Shown one piece after another: positions 38,009 through 48,177 of a DNA stretch of 64,000 nucleotides. The translations under genes and the position numbers were made by a program. The stretch's first letter is position 1. Each line of letters opens with the position of its first letter. The notes beneath the pieces are model-generated. The model worked only from the letters and a program-made list of their open reading frames with translations, had not been told where the DNA came from and made no database searches. The stretch is from the NCBI GenBank assembly GCA_003439945.1, contig QVRM01005976.1, positions 310,001-374,000 on the forward strand, read 5' to 3'. Source of the stretch: Dermanyssus gallinae. Lineage: Eukaryota > Arthropoda > Arachnida > Mesostigmata > Dermanyssidae.

Positions 38009-38787
38009 ATGGCAACGGCGCCTCTTAGTATCTTGCACTACAGGCGCACGAAAAAATCGATTCTAGAATTTCTGCCTATGTGTGTATATATATCGAGGTG
38101 GCCCGTTCTAAATTTTAACCCACTACAGCCTAAATGGGAGCAGTAGACTTGCTATGACACTATTTTTCTTCGCAACGGCGTTTAGCTGCATAGGTGTAAA
38201 GTATGTGTTTTTCGCATGTTTTCGACATGCGTTTTCTGCAAGTTCTGCTGTTAGGGTCGGCATCATGCCCGACTAAAAGTCACAATACGTGCCTATATAT
38301 ATACATATATATACGTATATATGCTGAAGTGCACGTGCATACCTTCACTACACGCGCTTGCTAAATATAATTTTTTTTAATTTTAAATAAAGACTTTTTT
38401 TTATTCGACACAAACTTTCCTCTCTCCAAAAGTCATTTTGTTCGGCCAACATAGAGTTCTCTCAGCCTAGCTAACCTAAAAACCTCATATTCAGGCATGT
38501 GACCGTTATTTTTAATATCTGGCTGCGTGTATATGCAGCCGCCCATACGCTATCTGCCTAAGCTGTTAGGCATCAGTTGGTTTGCATTTTTAGAACTTCA
38601 CGGATCGCACAACAGTAAATCTTCTGTTTTTACAACTGATATTTATGCAGTATGATAACTGCAGTGGCGTTGAATAAATAACGTTTTGAATTTTAAATCT
38701 GCGACTCTAGTATGCAGTTAGTATGCGCAAAGGATTGCGGAAGGAAGACATCTAGAGCATATCTGGCTTGCCGCTTTCCATACAATA

Positions 38788-38824
<37 letters not shown>

Positions 38825-39396
38825 GTATCACTTCAACGCATTTTTCGCTGTTTGGACTAAACCGTGGTGTGTTCGCAAGTTATAATGACGGCAGAATATT
38901 GCCTTTTTGCTAACATGTTTCACATGAGAGCTTTCTTTGACTTCTAGCAAATCGCGTTACTTGTGTGTTCTGCGTGTCCTGCGTGCATGCCATGCCTGTA
39001 GGAGTATGTTTTTACGAGTATGCGTAAGCCCGCCTGTACAAACAGGCGTCCGTTGGCTTGTCATAATTTCTACATTGGCTTCTTACGTGGCATCTCAGTG
39101 TTCCTAGTTTTCAACCTGTCTTTCGCCATCCACGGACGCGCCCGACAATCCCAACAACTCAAGAATAATTGTCGGCCGTAGTGGCTCCTGAAAAGCCCCA
39201 TCTCTGCCCTATCTCTTCTCCCCCTCTACGACCGGTCCGGGTAGCGTCCCGGTCCAGCGTTTGCTGCTCCCTAGGGCGGTCGGTAAGAAATCCCATCTCG
39301 ATTCATTCAGCCCAGATCATCATCATCATCATCATCGTCATCGTAACCTCTGTAATCCTCATCCACACCGCTGTGTCCCGCAGTGGTCCACACGCT
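38009..39396. other. Proximal Ubx intron 1, no other feature
   Basis: Directly downstream of the exon 1 donor in Ubx orientation. A (CAT)n at 39320-39342 and the AT array at 38793 are the only patterns. Confidence 0.6.
38793..38822. repeat. (AT)15, 0.6 kb inside Ubx intron 1
   Basis: The closest TA array to the Ubx splice donor. Confidence 0.95.
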
Positions 39397-39404
39397 ACGT
39401 ACCT
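39397..39404 (-). other. Ubx: Splice donor of Ubx exon 1
   Basis: Read on the minus strand the boundary is AG|GTACGT, a near-perfect metazoan 5' splice site, with GT at 39402-39401. Reading on past it gives only Gly-Thr and then a TAG stop. A Drosophila-style 9-residue b extension from a second downstream donor is therefore impossible here. Confidence 0.9.
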
Positions 39405-40162
39405 GCGATGGCCATCCAGGGGTAGAAAGCGTTGGCGTGGTTTGCGGTGGCGCTGGCGGCCGTCGCAGCGGCGGCCGCCGCAACGGCGCCCGTCGCTCCC
39501 GGCGACCCGGTCTGGCCGCCCGCGCCGGTCGTCGTCGTCGCGGCCGCGGCTGCCGCCCAGTTCGAATCGAAGCCGCCCAGTCGGCCGCCGGCGCCGGTCT
39601 GATTCCAGCCGGCTAGGGCGGCGATGTCCTGCCGAATGTCCTTCATGAACGAGCTCTTCTGGCTCGAGGCGTCGGCGAGCCCGCCGGCCAGCGTCGAGTT
39701 GATCGAGTTGACGTTGATCGAGTTGGCCGGCGAGTGCGCTCCCGCCGCCCCCGACATGACGCCGCCCGTGGTGCCTGTCGTCGTACTCGACGACGTCGTC
39801 GTCGTTGTCGTCGTCTTGCCGAAGTCGTACGACGAACTCTTGTCCGTCTCGTAGGGCGGCGACTGCCGCTCCTCGGAGCTGTCGGGCCGAGCCGACGACA
39901 CGCCGCCGCCCCCGCCGCCGTTGTTCTGCGGCGTGCCCGGCTGACTCGGATGACTCGAGTGCGGCGTGCCGGTGAGGCCATTCGTGCCACCGCTACCGCC
40001 TCCACCTCCGGCCATCGAGCCGTACGGCGGCACGAGCAGGTTGAAGCTCCGATACTGGTCGGCCTGCGACGTCGGCGACGAGCTCACCTGGCCGCCCTGA
40101 TTGCCGAAGTAGCCTAGCGGAGTGCCGGCGGCAGCAGCCGTCGACTCGAAGTACGCGTTCAT
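39403..40162 (-). CDS. Ubx: Ultrabithorax first coding exon (253 codons plus 1 nt)
   Basis: Hox transcription factor acting in the nucleus to specify posterior thoracic/abdominal segment identity. The ATG at 40162 is the only possible start: there is no other ATG in frame, and an in-frame TGA lies 24 codons upstream. The start context has A at -3 (GCCACGATG). Seen in the protein: MNAYFES at residues 1-7 (Drosophila Ubx begins MNSYFEQ), a YRSF..L..PPY block near 38-47, poly-Gly near 52-59 and 83-87, a Thr/Ser run at 117-129, a KDIRQDIAALAGW segment at 174-186, poly-Ala runs, and FYPWMAIA at 246-253. The FYPWMAIA form of the hexapeptide separates Ubx from Antp (LYPWMR) and abd-A (YPWMT). The YPWM core is the known contact for the PBC cofactor Extradenticle. 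The exon ends with the first base of a Gly codon, as in fly Ubx exon 1. The homeodomain exon is not in the window. Identification is firm; the UTR and transcription start are not defined. Confidence 0.95.
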
Positions 40163-40522
40163 CGTGGCGACGGTTGACGGCTGGCTGGTTGGCTGGTTGG
40201 TTGGTTGGTTGGTGCTACTCGTTGGTGTCACTCAACGCCCGCGCTCGCAGACGTTGATGATGAGCAGCTCGACGAGGTGGCTCCGTGTGGCGGTGTGCCC
40301 CCCACCGGAATTATCCAGGGAAATAGCAGCCCTCGTGTGCCCCGCGCCCCTCCGGCAAAGTGGGTCGCGGCTCGCTCCGAACGAACCGCTGCTTCTGATA
40401 TTATTGCTGCTGCTGCTGCTGCTGCTGCCGCTGCTTAGTAATGGTCAAGGGCCAGCTGCTGCGGCAGAACCTGCAGTAGCTGCTGCAGTGGCAACCGTTG
40501 TTGCAGGAAGATTGCTGTGCAG

Positions 40523-40523
<1 letters not shown>

Positions 40524-40551
<28 letters not shown>
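40524..40551 (-). promoter_or_regulatory. (GA)14 tract 5' of Ubx, GAGA-factor-type site
   Basis: An uninterrupted 28-bp (CT)14 on the plus strand reads (GA)14 in Ubx orientation, about 360 nt upstream of the ATG. The Drosophila Ubx promoter is a classic GAGA-factor (Trl) target. Function here is inferred only from motif and position; a neutral dinucleotide repeat is the alternative in this repeat-rich window. Confidence 0.4.
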
Positions 40552-40555
<4 letters not shown>

Positions 40556-40918
40556 GGTCGTGCTTCTTGCACTCCTTTTCACTCTCGTTGGCGTGGTTTT
40601 GTCTTCTCGTCTTTGTCTTATTGCATTGGCTGTTACACAGATCTTCGTTTCGAGTGCACTACGTTGACGCTGCCCTGGTCGCAGCTTGCGTATCCTTCCA
40701 TAGCGCGTAGAATCATTGTAGCACGATGCAATACAAGCGGCGACACCGAGAGACAGACAGACAGACAGACAGAAGGCGAACCGAAGACGGGAAATAGCGT
40801 GACGATGAAGTCTGGCGACAGCGGTGGTGGTGGTGGTAGTGGTAGAGGTGGGATAGCACTCACAATCACAAACACGACTCCGTCGTATGCAGATAACCAG
40901 CATATACACGCACGCAAA

Positions 40919-40942
40919 CACTCACACTCACTGGCTCACTCA
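40919..40942 (-). promoter_or_regulatory. Three TGAGTG motifs upstream of Ubx
   Basis: TGAGTG occurs three times on the minus strand (40924-40919, 40930-40925, 40942-40937), about 0.76-0.78 kb 5' of the Ubx ATG. TGAGTG matches the Zeste consensus known from the fly Ubx promoter. Zeste outside insects is uncertain, so this is a motif observation only. Confidence 0.3.
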
Positions 40943-41401
40943 CTTACGCTTAGGCCCAGACGTGCAGACGAAAACAATATATTTATATACACATATATAT
41001 ATGTATATATGACTATGTATAAACACGTATTCTATACGCAGAAACACCCCCCCCGCACGTCCTACGATTGTAGTGGCTGCTGCTGCTGCTGCTGCGTTGT
41101 TGTTGTTGTTGTTGTTGTTGTTGCTGTGATCGTCACTGTTGCTGTTGTTGATGATGTTGACGTTGTTGCTGTTAGACTCACGTAGCACTATAGACCACCA
41201 CAAGCAAGCAATAATGCACTTGCACTCGCTAAATCGATCTCTCTCGGACCTTCGAAGTGGCCCGGGGAGACGTCACGATCACGGTGATGCTAATGGTGTT
41301 GATGATGAGTACGGTGGTTGTGGTGGTGATGGTGGTGGTGACGATGATGATGAGAATGAGGATGTTGACAACGATGTGATAGGCTGAGAGAGGATGATGA
41401 T

Positions 41402-41432
<31 letters not shown>

Positions 41433-43639
41433 ACTCACGCACAGACTCACTGCTCACTAGCATTATCGACAGATAGTAATGACAATAGTGGTAGTGGTAG
41501 TAGTAGTAGTAGTAGTACTAATTCAAAGGATACTAGCACTAACGACGTGATGATCATGAATGTAAATCGTAGTCGAAGTCGAAGTAAAGGTCGACGTCGA
41601 GTTACAACTATCTATAGATGCTTACGTATAATAATCGGTAGAGCGGCGATCTAGCGGTCTGCCTGCTTCTGGTTGGCTTTTCTTCACTGGCTGGTTAACT
41701 CGCTAGACTCGCAACACTATTGGCACTTGAATACGTATATCGGTGGATATCTCGCAATAGCGATCGATCAGCTCATTATGCTTCTGATGATAATGATGAT
41801 GATGATCACAATAATGATTGTGACGTCAGCTTCGTCATCGTCATCATCGTGTGATGGTTACCGTCATGATTTTTATGCTTATCAACATGATCGTTGTTAC
41901 GGTGAGACGGCTTCAGACTTGAGACTTGAGACGATGGCGAAAATGTTAGCGGCCGCTGTTCGGCTATTCTCTGCTGTTGTTGTTGCTATTATTTTTATTT
42001 TTATTGTCATTAATATTTTGTTTGTTCGCCTGCAGTAGTGACGTCGGCGGCGGCGGCGGCTGCTGCGTCGGCGGAGCAGCTAGTAATGGTGGCAGACTTG
42101 ACTTGGCTAGACTTGAGCTTTAAGGTTCGGCTCGCCTGGAGCTTCGTCGGTACGAGTTACAAGATTTGCTCAGGTCACCGACACTTTGCACGGCGTTTGT
42201 GCACTGCGAGCGCGTACGCTAAGCGACACGTCAACTGGCTACCTTGCTACCAGCAGGCAATTTCTGCGATACACGCCACTGCAGATGATGGTGCTACCCT
42301 TGGCGGTTGATCACCCCCACCAAGAACAGCGACAACAACGATCTGACAAAAAGAATGCCACTCAACGATGACGACGTTGCTAACGCACGACACGAATCTA
42401 CCGACAAACGAACGAATTCGGGCAGTTTCGACAGCGACAGCAACAACGGCAGCAGCAGCAGCAGCTGCAGCAGCAGAAGTTGCTTCTGCACCAGCTCCAG
42501 GAGAACAACGCACGATGGCCAGCAATGGAAGCAGCGATAACGGTCTTGACAAAGACGGCGACAACGATGAAACCGACCACCACGACGACGATGACGACAA
42601 CGACAACACCACAATCACAATCAACAGCAACAACTGCAGCAACAATAGATCCTGTCGAGCATTGTGTAGCATTGTGCTCATCCTATGACGCGCGTGTTGA
42701 TTCGGCCCTCACGCAACAACTCAATGGCTCGATGACACTCGATGACGCCGCGTTCGTTCGATGGCAAATCTGTCGGCCGTCTTTTGGTGTTCGGCTGATT
42801 CCTGGGTTCACTGTGGTCGGTCGGCTGTTGTTGCTGCTGTTGTTGTTTTTGCTTTGATGTTGCTATTGTTGTTGTTGTTGCTGTTATCGTTATCACTGTC
42901 GTAGCACTTGCTTGGCATTTGCGGTTGTTGTTGCTGCTGCTGCTGCTGTTGCAGTAACACAAGTCGTGATGATGATGATGATGGTATGGTCGTGGAACTA
43001 GCTATTTCTAGTAGGTTTCTGTTGGCTACAAAATCCTGTCGTTGTATTTGCACAGCAGAAGCAGCATCGGCCACCGGTCACTGTCACGTTATCAAACTTT
43101 GCACACTAGCGGACGACGACGATGACGACGACGTGCAAGTAATAATGATGTCGTTACAGTAGCAGCCGTAACAGATAACAGGTGTAGTCGGAATGGTAGC
43201 CCAGCGAGGAGTAGCCGTAGTAGTGGTAGTAGTAATAGTAAAATTTAACGTGGTAAGTAGCCTGCTGGACTCGAGGTTGACGTCAGCCGTTTGCCGAACT
43301 TGCCGATTGTGGAGGACTCGTGTTCGTTGGCCGTTGAGAGCGATATCGGCTCGCGGAACAATTTCGCGCGATTTTCGCGCAAACCTTAACGTGCCGGCGT
43401 CCGCAGCTTGCGGCCCATCGTTAGACGGACGTCGTTTCTGCTGCTGCTGCTGCTGCTACTGCTATTGCTGCCGTTACCGTTGCTGGTGCTGGTGCAGTTG
43501 TTGGCGGTTGTTCCAACCGCCGTTCCAAGAGTACGCATCCGCACAACGACCGCTATTCGCGCGATTTCGCCACTAATTCTCACCAGAGAGAGTTTGAGTC
43601 GTGGCCCGACTCGTCGGCAATAACGCGTATTATGGCACA

Positions 43640-44095
43640 TAAAGAACCCCTAATGGTGCCATTACCCGAACGCTAAGAAAAAAAGCGCCGCGCTCCGCCC
43701 CCTTCCTCTTAAGGACCGCCCGCGCACCTGGCGCCCTCTGGCGGCCCGCCGCATGGCATTATGCAGGCTGGCGCGGAGATACGGTGCGTAAGAGCCGGCC
43801 GTCCGGCGGCGGCGCCGCCAGCCAGCCGACCGGCCAACCGATGGTTCTTTGATCGTGGTCGGCGAGTGTGGCGAGACGAAACTCGGCGAGGCAGGCACAA
43901 CTGAGCCGATGGAGTGATCGCGTTTAAGAACCTGCCAGCCATGGGCGGCGGCGGCGGTGGTGGCAGCGGCGGCAGCAGCAGCCCAGCCAAACGGCAAACC
44001 CAGCCGCAAGAGGGAGGGATGAAGGCCGAAAAAGAACACAGAAGTACGCCGGCGCGAGCGCCCGCGTGAAAAGTGCAGGGGGGGGGGGGGGGGCG
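43640..44095. other. GC-rich, CpG-rich block upstream of Ubx
   Basis: This block is markedly richer in G+C than its flanks. It includes the CTCF-type motif, GGCGGC repeats near 43945-43975 and a 16-base G run at 44078-44093. Open frames on both strands are low-complexity (Gly/Ala/Arg/Pro) and are not proposed as genes. It could be a boundary or response element, or the promoter of an unannotated transcript. Confidence 0.5.
43731..43744 (+). promoter_or_regulatory. CTCF-type motif in GC-rich block upstream of Ubx
   Basis: GCGCCCTCTGGCGG fits the conserved CTCF core (GCGCC-MY-CT-R-S-TGG type) with one deviation, G for T in the TGG part. It lies 3.57 kb upstream of the Ubx ATG. CTCF and CTCF-bound boundaries are known in arthropod Hox complexes. 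A GCCAT (PHO-type) core occurs nearby at about 43752. Occupancy cannot be seen from sequence. Confidence 0.45.
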
Positions 44096-44627
44096 GTGGA
44101 TCATTTGCAGCGAGATTATTATGACGACTCTTAATGAGCTACTTAATAGAGCGCGCTATTCTCGACTAATACTGGCAACGTTCACTCTAAGGTTTCGCCT
44201 CAGGAGGTGTCGAGAGGGAACGCTTTAGTAGTAGTAGTGTGTAGTAGTAGTAAAAGTATTGTAGTATAGAACCGCAGACCGTAATGCACGCTCCTGTCAC
44301 GTGCCTATAGTGTGTGACGACGACGACGGCGGCAGCGGCGGTGGCCCAGGGCTCGTGACGTACGACGGCGCGGCGATGGTGATGCAACGCAATGAGGGAT
44401 GCGCCATATATCTATGCTCGTACGTCAGCAAGCTCTCACCTAGCTCTGCGTGTCTATGGTCGCGTCCACGCTTGTGCGTGTGTGCATTGTGTGCATATAG
44501 CCTCTTCAGTTGGGCTCATGATGGTAGGTCGGCTGATACACGCATTCAGTCCAGTCAGAGCGACCGACAACAACAACAACAACAACACGCTGAATAGCGG
44601 CTTTTTGGGGGTTTGACGGCTCTTGTC

Positions 44628-44692
44628 GTCGTTGTTGTTATTATTATTGTCGTCGTTGTTGTTGTTGTTGTTGTTGTTGTCGTCGTGGTCGT
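44628..44692 (+). repeat. (GTT)n/(GTC)n tract
   Basis: Includes a perfect (GTT)8 core; 4.5 kb upstream of Ubx. Confidence 0.85.
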
Positions 44693-45050
44693 CGCTGACT
44701 AGCTTCATACATTTTTCGACAATTGCGGTTCTGAACATTCGTTTGATTTCATTCGATTCTTTTCTATAACGATAGGGCGATAATGACGACAATAAGAGCT
44801 ACACCACCAGCAACAACAACGACAATAGCTCGAACAACAGCAGCAGCAACAACAACAGCGCCGTAACTGTCATCATCACATATATTTTCCTCTACGAAAT
44901 TAATAAAACTCGTACGAGATTAACAATATATACGGACAGATAAGCGTATGATCTAAAATGCGCCTACAGCGTAGTGAAATCTCATAAGGGATATCTATTA
45001 TCGTAGCCTTAGAAACGCACGCTTACAAATCTATAATAATAATAATCATG

Positions 45051-45123
<73 letters not shown>
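45051..45123. repeat. (TAA)24 array upstream of Ubx
   Basis: Perfect TAA trinucleotide array, with a shorter lead-in from 45034, 4.9 kb upstream of the Ubx ATG. Tandem TAA is a known high-affinity target of Ubx/Antp-class homeodomains and occurs in the fly Ubx promoter. A neutral microsatellite is equally possible. Confidence 0.85.
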
Positions 45124-45124
<1 letters not shown>

Positions 45125-45477
45125 CAGCGCAAAGAAGCACAGCGCCTGTATACAATAAGTATCAACGTTGGAGGTTCATATATATACACAACTGTAAACG
45201 CCTATCTCAATCATTCTGTCACCCTGCAGAGCAGCTTGCATGTTCGACATACCGTTAGCGTTAGAAGATGCGGTGAAGATTGCGCACGATCCCGACGTCA
45301 TGAACGGGAAAATGATTCCAACATGATGTGTAATGTAGGTAAATGCCGACAGATTGTTCTTGTGCTCAGCCCAGTAATGTTAAATCAAGATATGTATAGG
45401 TCTATACTAAACACACATACACACGCCATATGCACATATGGCGCCGTATAGCACCATACACATTGCATCTTTCAAGG

Positions 45478-45508
<31 letters not shown>

Positions 45509-45727
45509 TCATTCAATGATCAATAATACAAAGCCACGAAGTGAATCTTCGTGTGACCACTAATCTCAGCCCACCTGAGGCCATAAAGCGAAAGGGAAAG
45601 CGACAAAGAGAGAGAGAGAGTATCAAAATGAACATCGTCATTGGCGAGCTTCTGAGTTGGATGGTTTTTCTCAGTTATTTTCCTGAACGTTGTGTTTCAA
45701 ATCGTTCGCCTGGACCTCTGTCTGTCT

Positions 45728-45804
45728 CGTGTAGAGAGTCCAGCGAGAAGAGGAAAAAGGTGAAGAAGAAGAAGAAAAAGAAGAAGAAGAAGAAGAGGGA
45801 AACT
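45728..45804 (+). repeat. (GAA)n purine tract
   Basis: About 75 bp of pure or near-pure purine, GAA-dominated. A smaller tract lies at 5694-5728. Confidence 0.85.
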
Positions 45805-46595
45805 TTGATATTTATTTGGCAGTTTCGTTTTTAATCAAATACTACGTGGACGTGGACGATGTGGATTTCTCGGTATAGCTCTGATACCCCTCACTTGAGC
45901 GCCTCACTTGTCGTGTCGCTGTCGCCGTCGGTGTTCATCACCGGGCACGACAGCGCCGAAGCTGTCGACCAGCACCAGGCGGATTCCCTCCGTTTTTTCG
46001 TACGACGAATTCAACCGCAACCCCGCAGGGGGAGGAGCGGAGGCGCTGACCTATCGAAATACACCGATCGAAATAGACAGCCAGTCTATGTCGCCGTATA
46101 GACCCTCTCTATACGACGGACATTATTAGAGACGACCACTAAGATCGGCCAGAGCATTTGTGTTTATGTACATCTAACTTTTCCTCCGACGTTGTCATCT
46201 TGTGGAGTCACAGAAGAGATATCGGAGGACGACGGAAGGGGGGTGGGGGTGGGGGTGGAGGTGGGGTGGACGAGAGAGACGATTGCAGCAGAGAACTCAA
46301 CAGTAATGAGGCAAACGAGAAAACCAAAGAATGTATGAACACCAAGCCAGACAAGCACAAACACTGGGGGGGACGTTAGCTCAGTTGTGGTTAATGCTGC
46401 ATGTGTATGTGCTCTGCCTCGTAATCGCCATTTTATGTCTTTTTTTTTCTATAATTTTTGCAGCCGCTGCTGCTGATGGTTGCCGTTAAGGTTTTTTTTT
46501 TTTGTTTTCTGAGCGGGTCTCAACGTCATTGCCGATCGGCAGATCGACATAATCACTGTGGTCATCATCAACCATGAAGTGGAGACGATGGTCGG

Positions 46596-46659
46596 CGGCT
46601 TTCGCGTAAGAATCGAATCCTCAGTAGACGTCGCGAATTCGATTCTTACGCGGCAGTCG
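46596..46659. ncRNA. Pre-miRNA-like hairpin upstream of Ubx
   Basis: CGCGTAAGAATCGAAT (46603-46618) is perfectly complementary to ATTCGATTCTTACGCG (46637-46652), with an 18-nt loop. Seven further positions outward (46596-46602 with 46653-46659) pair with one mismatch, giving a 23-position stem with 22 pairs, two of them G-U. A 64-nt single hairpin of this kind is the right size for a microRNA precursor, but no expression or conservation can be seen. A palindromic transposon relic is the alternative. Confidence 0.3.
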
Positions 46660-46678
46660 AAACAATTTTTCCTAAGGC

Positions 46679-46711
46679 ATATATATATATATATGTATAA
46701 ATACATGTATG

Positions 46712-46745
<34 letters not shown>
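46679..46745. repeat. (AT)n(GTAT)n compound array
   Basis: Two perfect AT blocks separated by GTATAAATACATGTATGTAT, 20 bp from the miRNA-like hairpin. Confidence 0.9.
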
Positions 46746-46748
<3 letters not shown>

Positions 46749-47998
46749 GCACGTTTTTTTAAGACGTTTTAGACAAACGTTACGATAGACTTGCGATTAC
46801 GTGGGGCTAACGTGTTTCCAGTGCATTAATTCTTTTCACAAGACCAGACAAAGCCCGATGAACTATTTTTCAAAGCACTCGAACCAGCCTGTACTGTAGT
46901 CGAACCAACTTGTAGCAGTGGTTGGCTGCAGAAGTTGAATTGTGGTTGCTTGTTAATTATACAGGTAGTAGAGCTGTCACTTGAGCAATAACCGTTAGCG
47001 AACCGGCCATTCTGCCATTACAAAACCGGTTCAAATGGATCACTGCGGTCGCGTGTGCTATTCGCGTTTTGCCAAGCTGGCCAGAAAGATTTGCAAAGCA
47101 CCAGGTAGATGCTGAAGTGGTACTTTTCGGTGAAGGTCGATACCATTCGTTTGAAACCTATCAGCTAACAGCTCCACGTGCTGAGCCTGGCATCACTGTG
47201 CATACAGACTCTGTGGCGCCAGATACATATTGGCAATAACTTATACCACGTCGACACGTGCACTGTCTCTGAGTGTTCCTGTTTTTTTTTCTCAGATCTT
47301 GCAAACTACTCAATGCAATGTTCCAGAAACATTCCTAACGTGCGTATCCAAAACGGGACCCAACATGACCACGTTGATCGCTTGCCTCACTCATATGGAG
47401 TTGAATGCATAGAGCCAGCCGTGTCGTGCATGTCCCAGCAGTTCGTACAAAAGTGATCGTCAGGAAATGTACCACGCAATTTCGACACTTGTGGGATTGA
47501 AAGAAACACACGGTGGGTTTAATGGGTTTGTGAGTCTCATACTAATTGCGGTGGGCTGCCACTGACGGATGTGCATCAGACATTTCCAAAACCTCCCACA
47601 TCAATAATAAAAAAGGGATGCCGGAGCCGATGCCAGAGCGATAAATACTGTGTCTTGTTGTTGCTGCTGCTGTTGTTGTGCCTATTTTTACTGTTGTTGC
47701 TGTTGTAGTTGTTGTTGCTGTCGCTGTTGTTGTTGCTGTCGCTGTTATTGTTGTTGTTGTTGCTGTTTTTGTTGTTGTCGTCATATACCGACGCCGTCGT
47801 GACACTCGCATCTGGACGATATATGGCACGCATTTCAATTAACCGTCAGGTCGCGGATCATCGGCCGAAGCTCAGCACACACGAACGAACACGACTCGTA
47901 ATGGCGGCGCTGCCACCGCTGTTCCAGGGACCGCTACCGCGCCCACTGCGACTTTCTCTACGGTCGGCAGTCAACTGCTTGTCAGGCCACCATCGCAG

Positions 47999-48022
47999 TT
48001 ATTATTATTATTATTATTATTA
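47999..48022. repeat. (TTA)8 array
   Basis: Short perfect TTA array, followed 60 bp later by the larger AAT/ATT inverted array. Confidence 0.8.
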
Positions 48023-48084
48023 CTTATTACATGTTAAATAATGTTACAATTGTGAGGTCTGAACGTATTATTGCAAATTCTTTA

Positions 48085-48176
<92 letters not shown>
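48085..48176. repeat. Perfect inverted microsatellite (AAT)20-(ATT)11
   Basis: The AAT phase runs to about 48144 and switches directly to ATT to 48176, so about 33 bp on each side of the switch are self-complementary with almost no loop. Such a tract can form a hairpin or cruciform and is a likely site of assembly error. Confidence 0.85.

Positions 48177-48177
<1 letters not shown>

Larger units (their letters stand above)
40163..43639. other. Ubx 5' flank: repeat-rich, no further gene
   Basis: Besides the GA tract and TGAGTG motifs there are (CAGA)5 near 40751-40770, (CTG)n(GTT)n at 41080-41170, GAT/GGT-rich tracts at 41280-41450, a CAG/CAA tract at 42430-42650 and a GTT/CTG tract at 42825-42955. 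All open frames here track these repeats. The Ubx 5'UTR and transcription start should lie in the part nearest 40162, but no clear initiator was recognised. Confidence 0.6.
44094..46595. other. Upstream Ubx flank, no gene seen
   Basis: Holds the (GTT)n, (TAA)n, (AT)n and (GAA)n arrays listed separately, plus GGT-rich DNA at 46240-46270. Confidence 0.55.

Noticed and set aside
1..39402. Ubx homeobox exon inside the window
   Set aside because: No frame encodes a homeodomain motif such as KIWFQNRR or ELEKEF on either strand.
39169..40117. Plus-strand and alternative-frame open frames over the Ubx exon
   Set aside because: These are shadows of the minus-strand Ubx coding sequence produced by its high GC content.
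40163..40231. Upstream extension of Ubx to 40231
   Set aside because: The codon there is GTG, not ATG, and is preceded by an in-frame TGA; Ubx proteins start MN-x-YFE.
46370..46440. tRNA-like GACGTTAGCTCAGTTGTGG
   Set aside because: A-box-like only; no B box, no cloverleaf.
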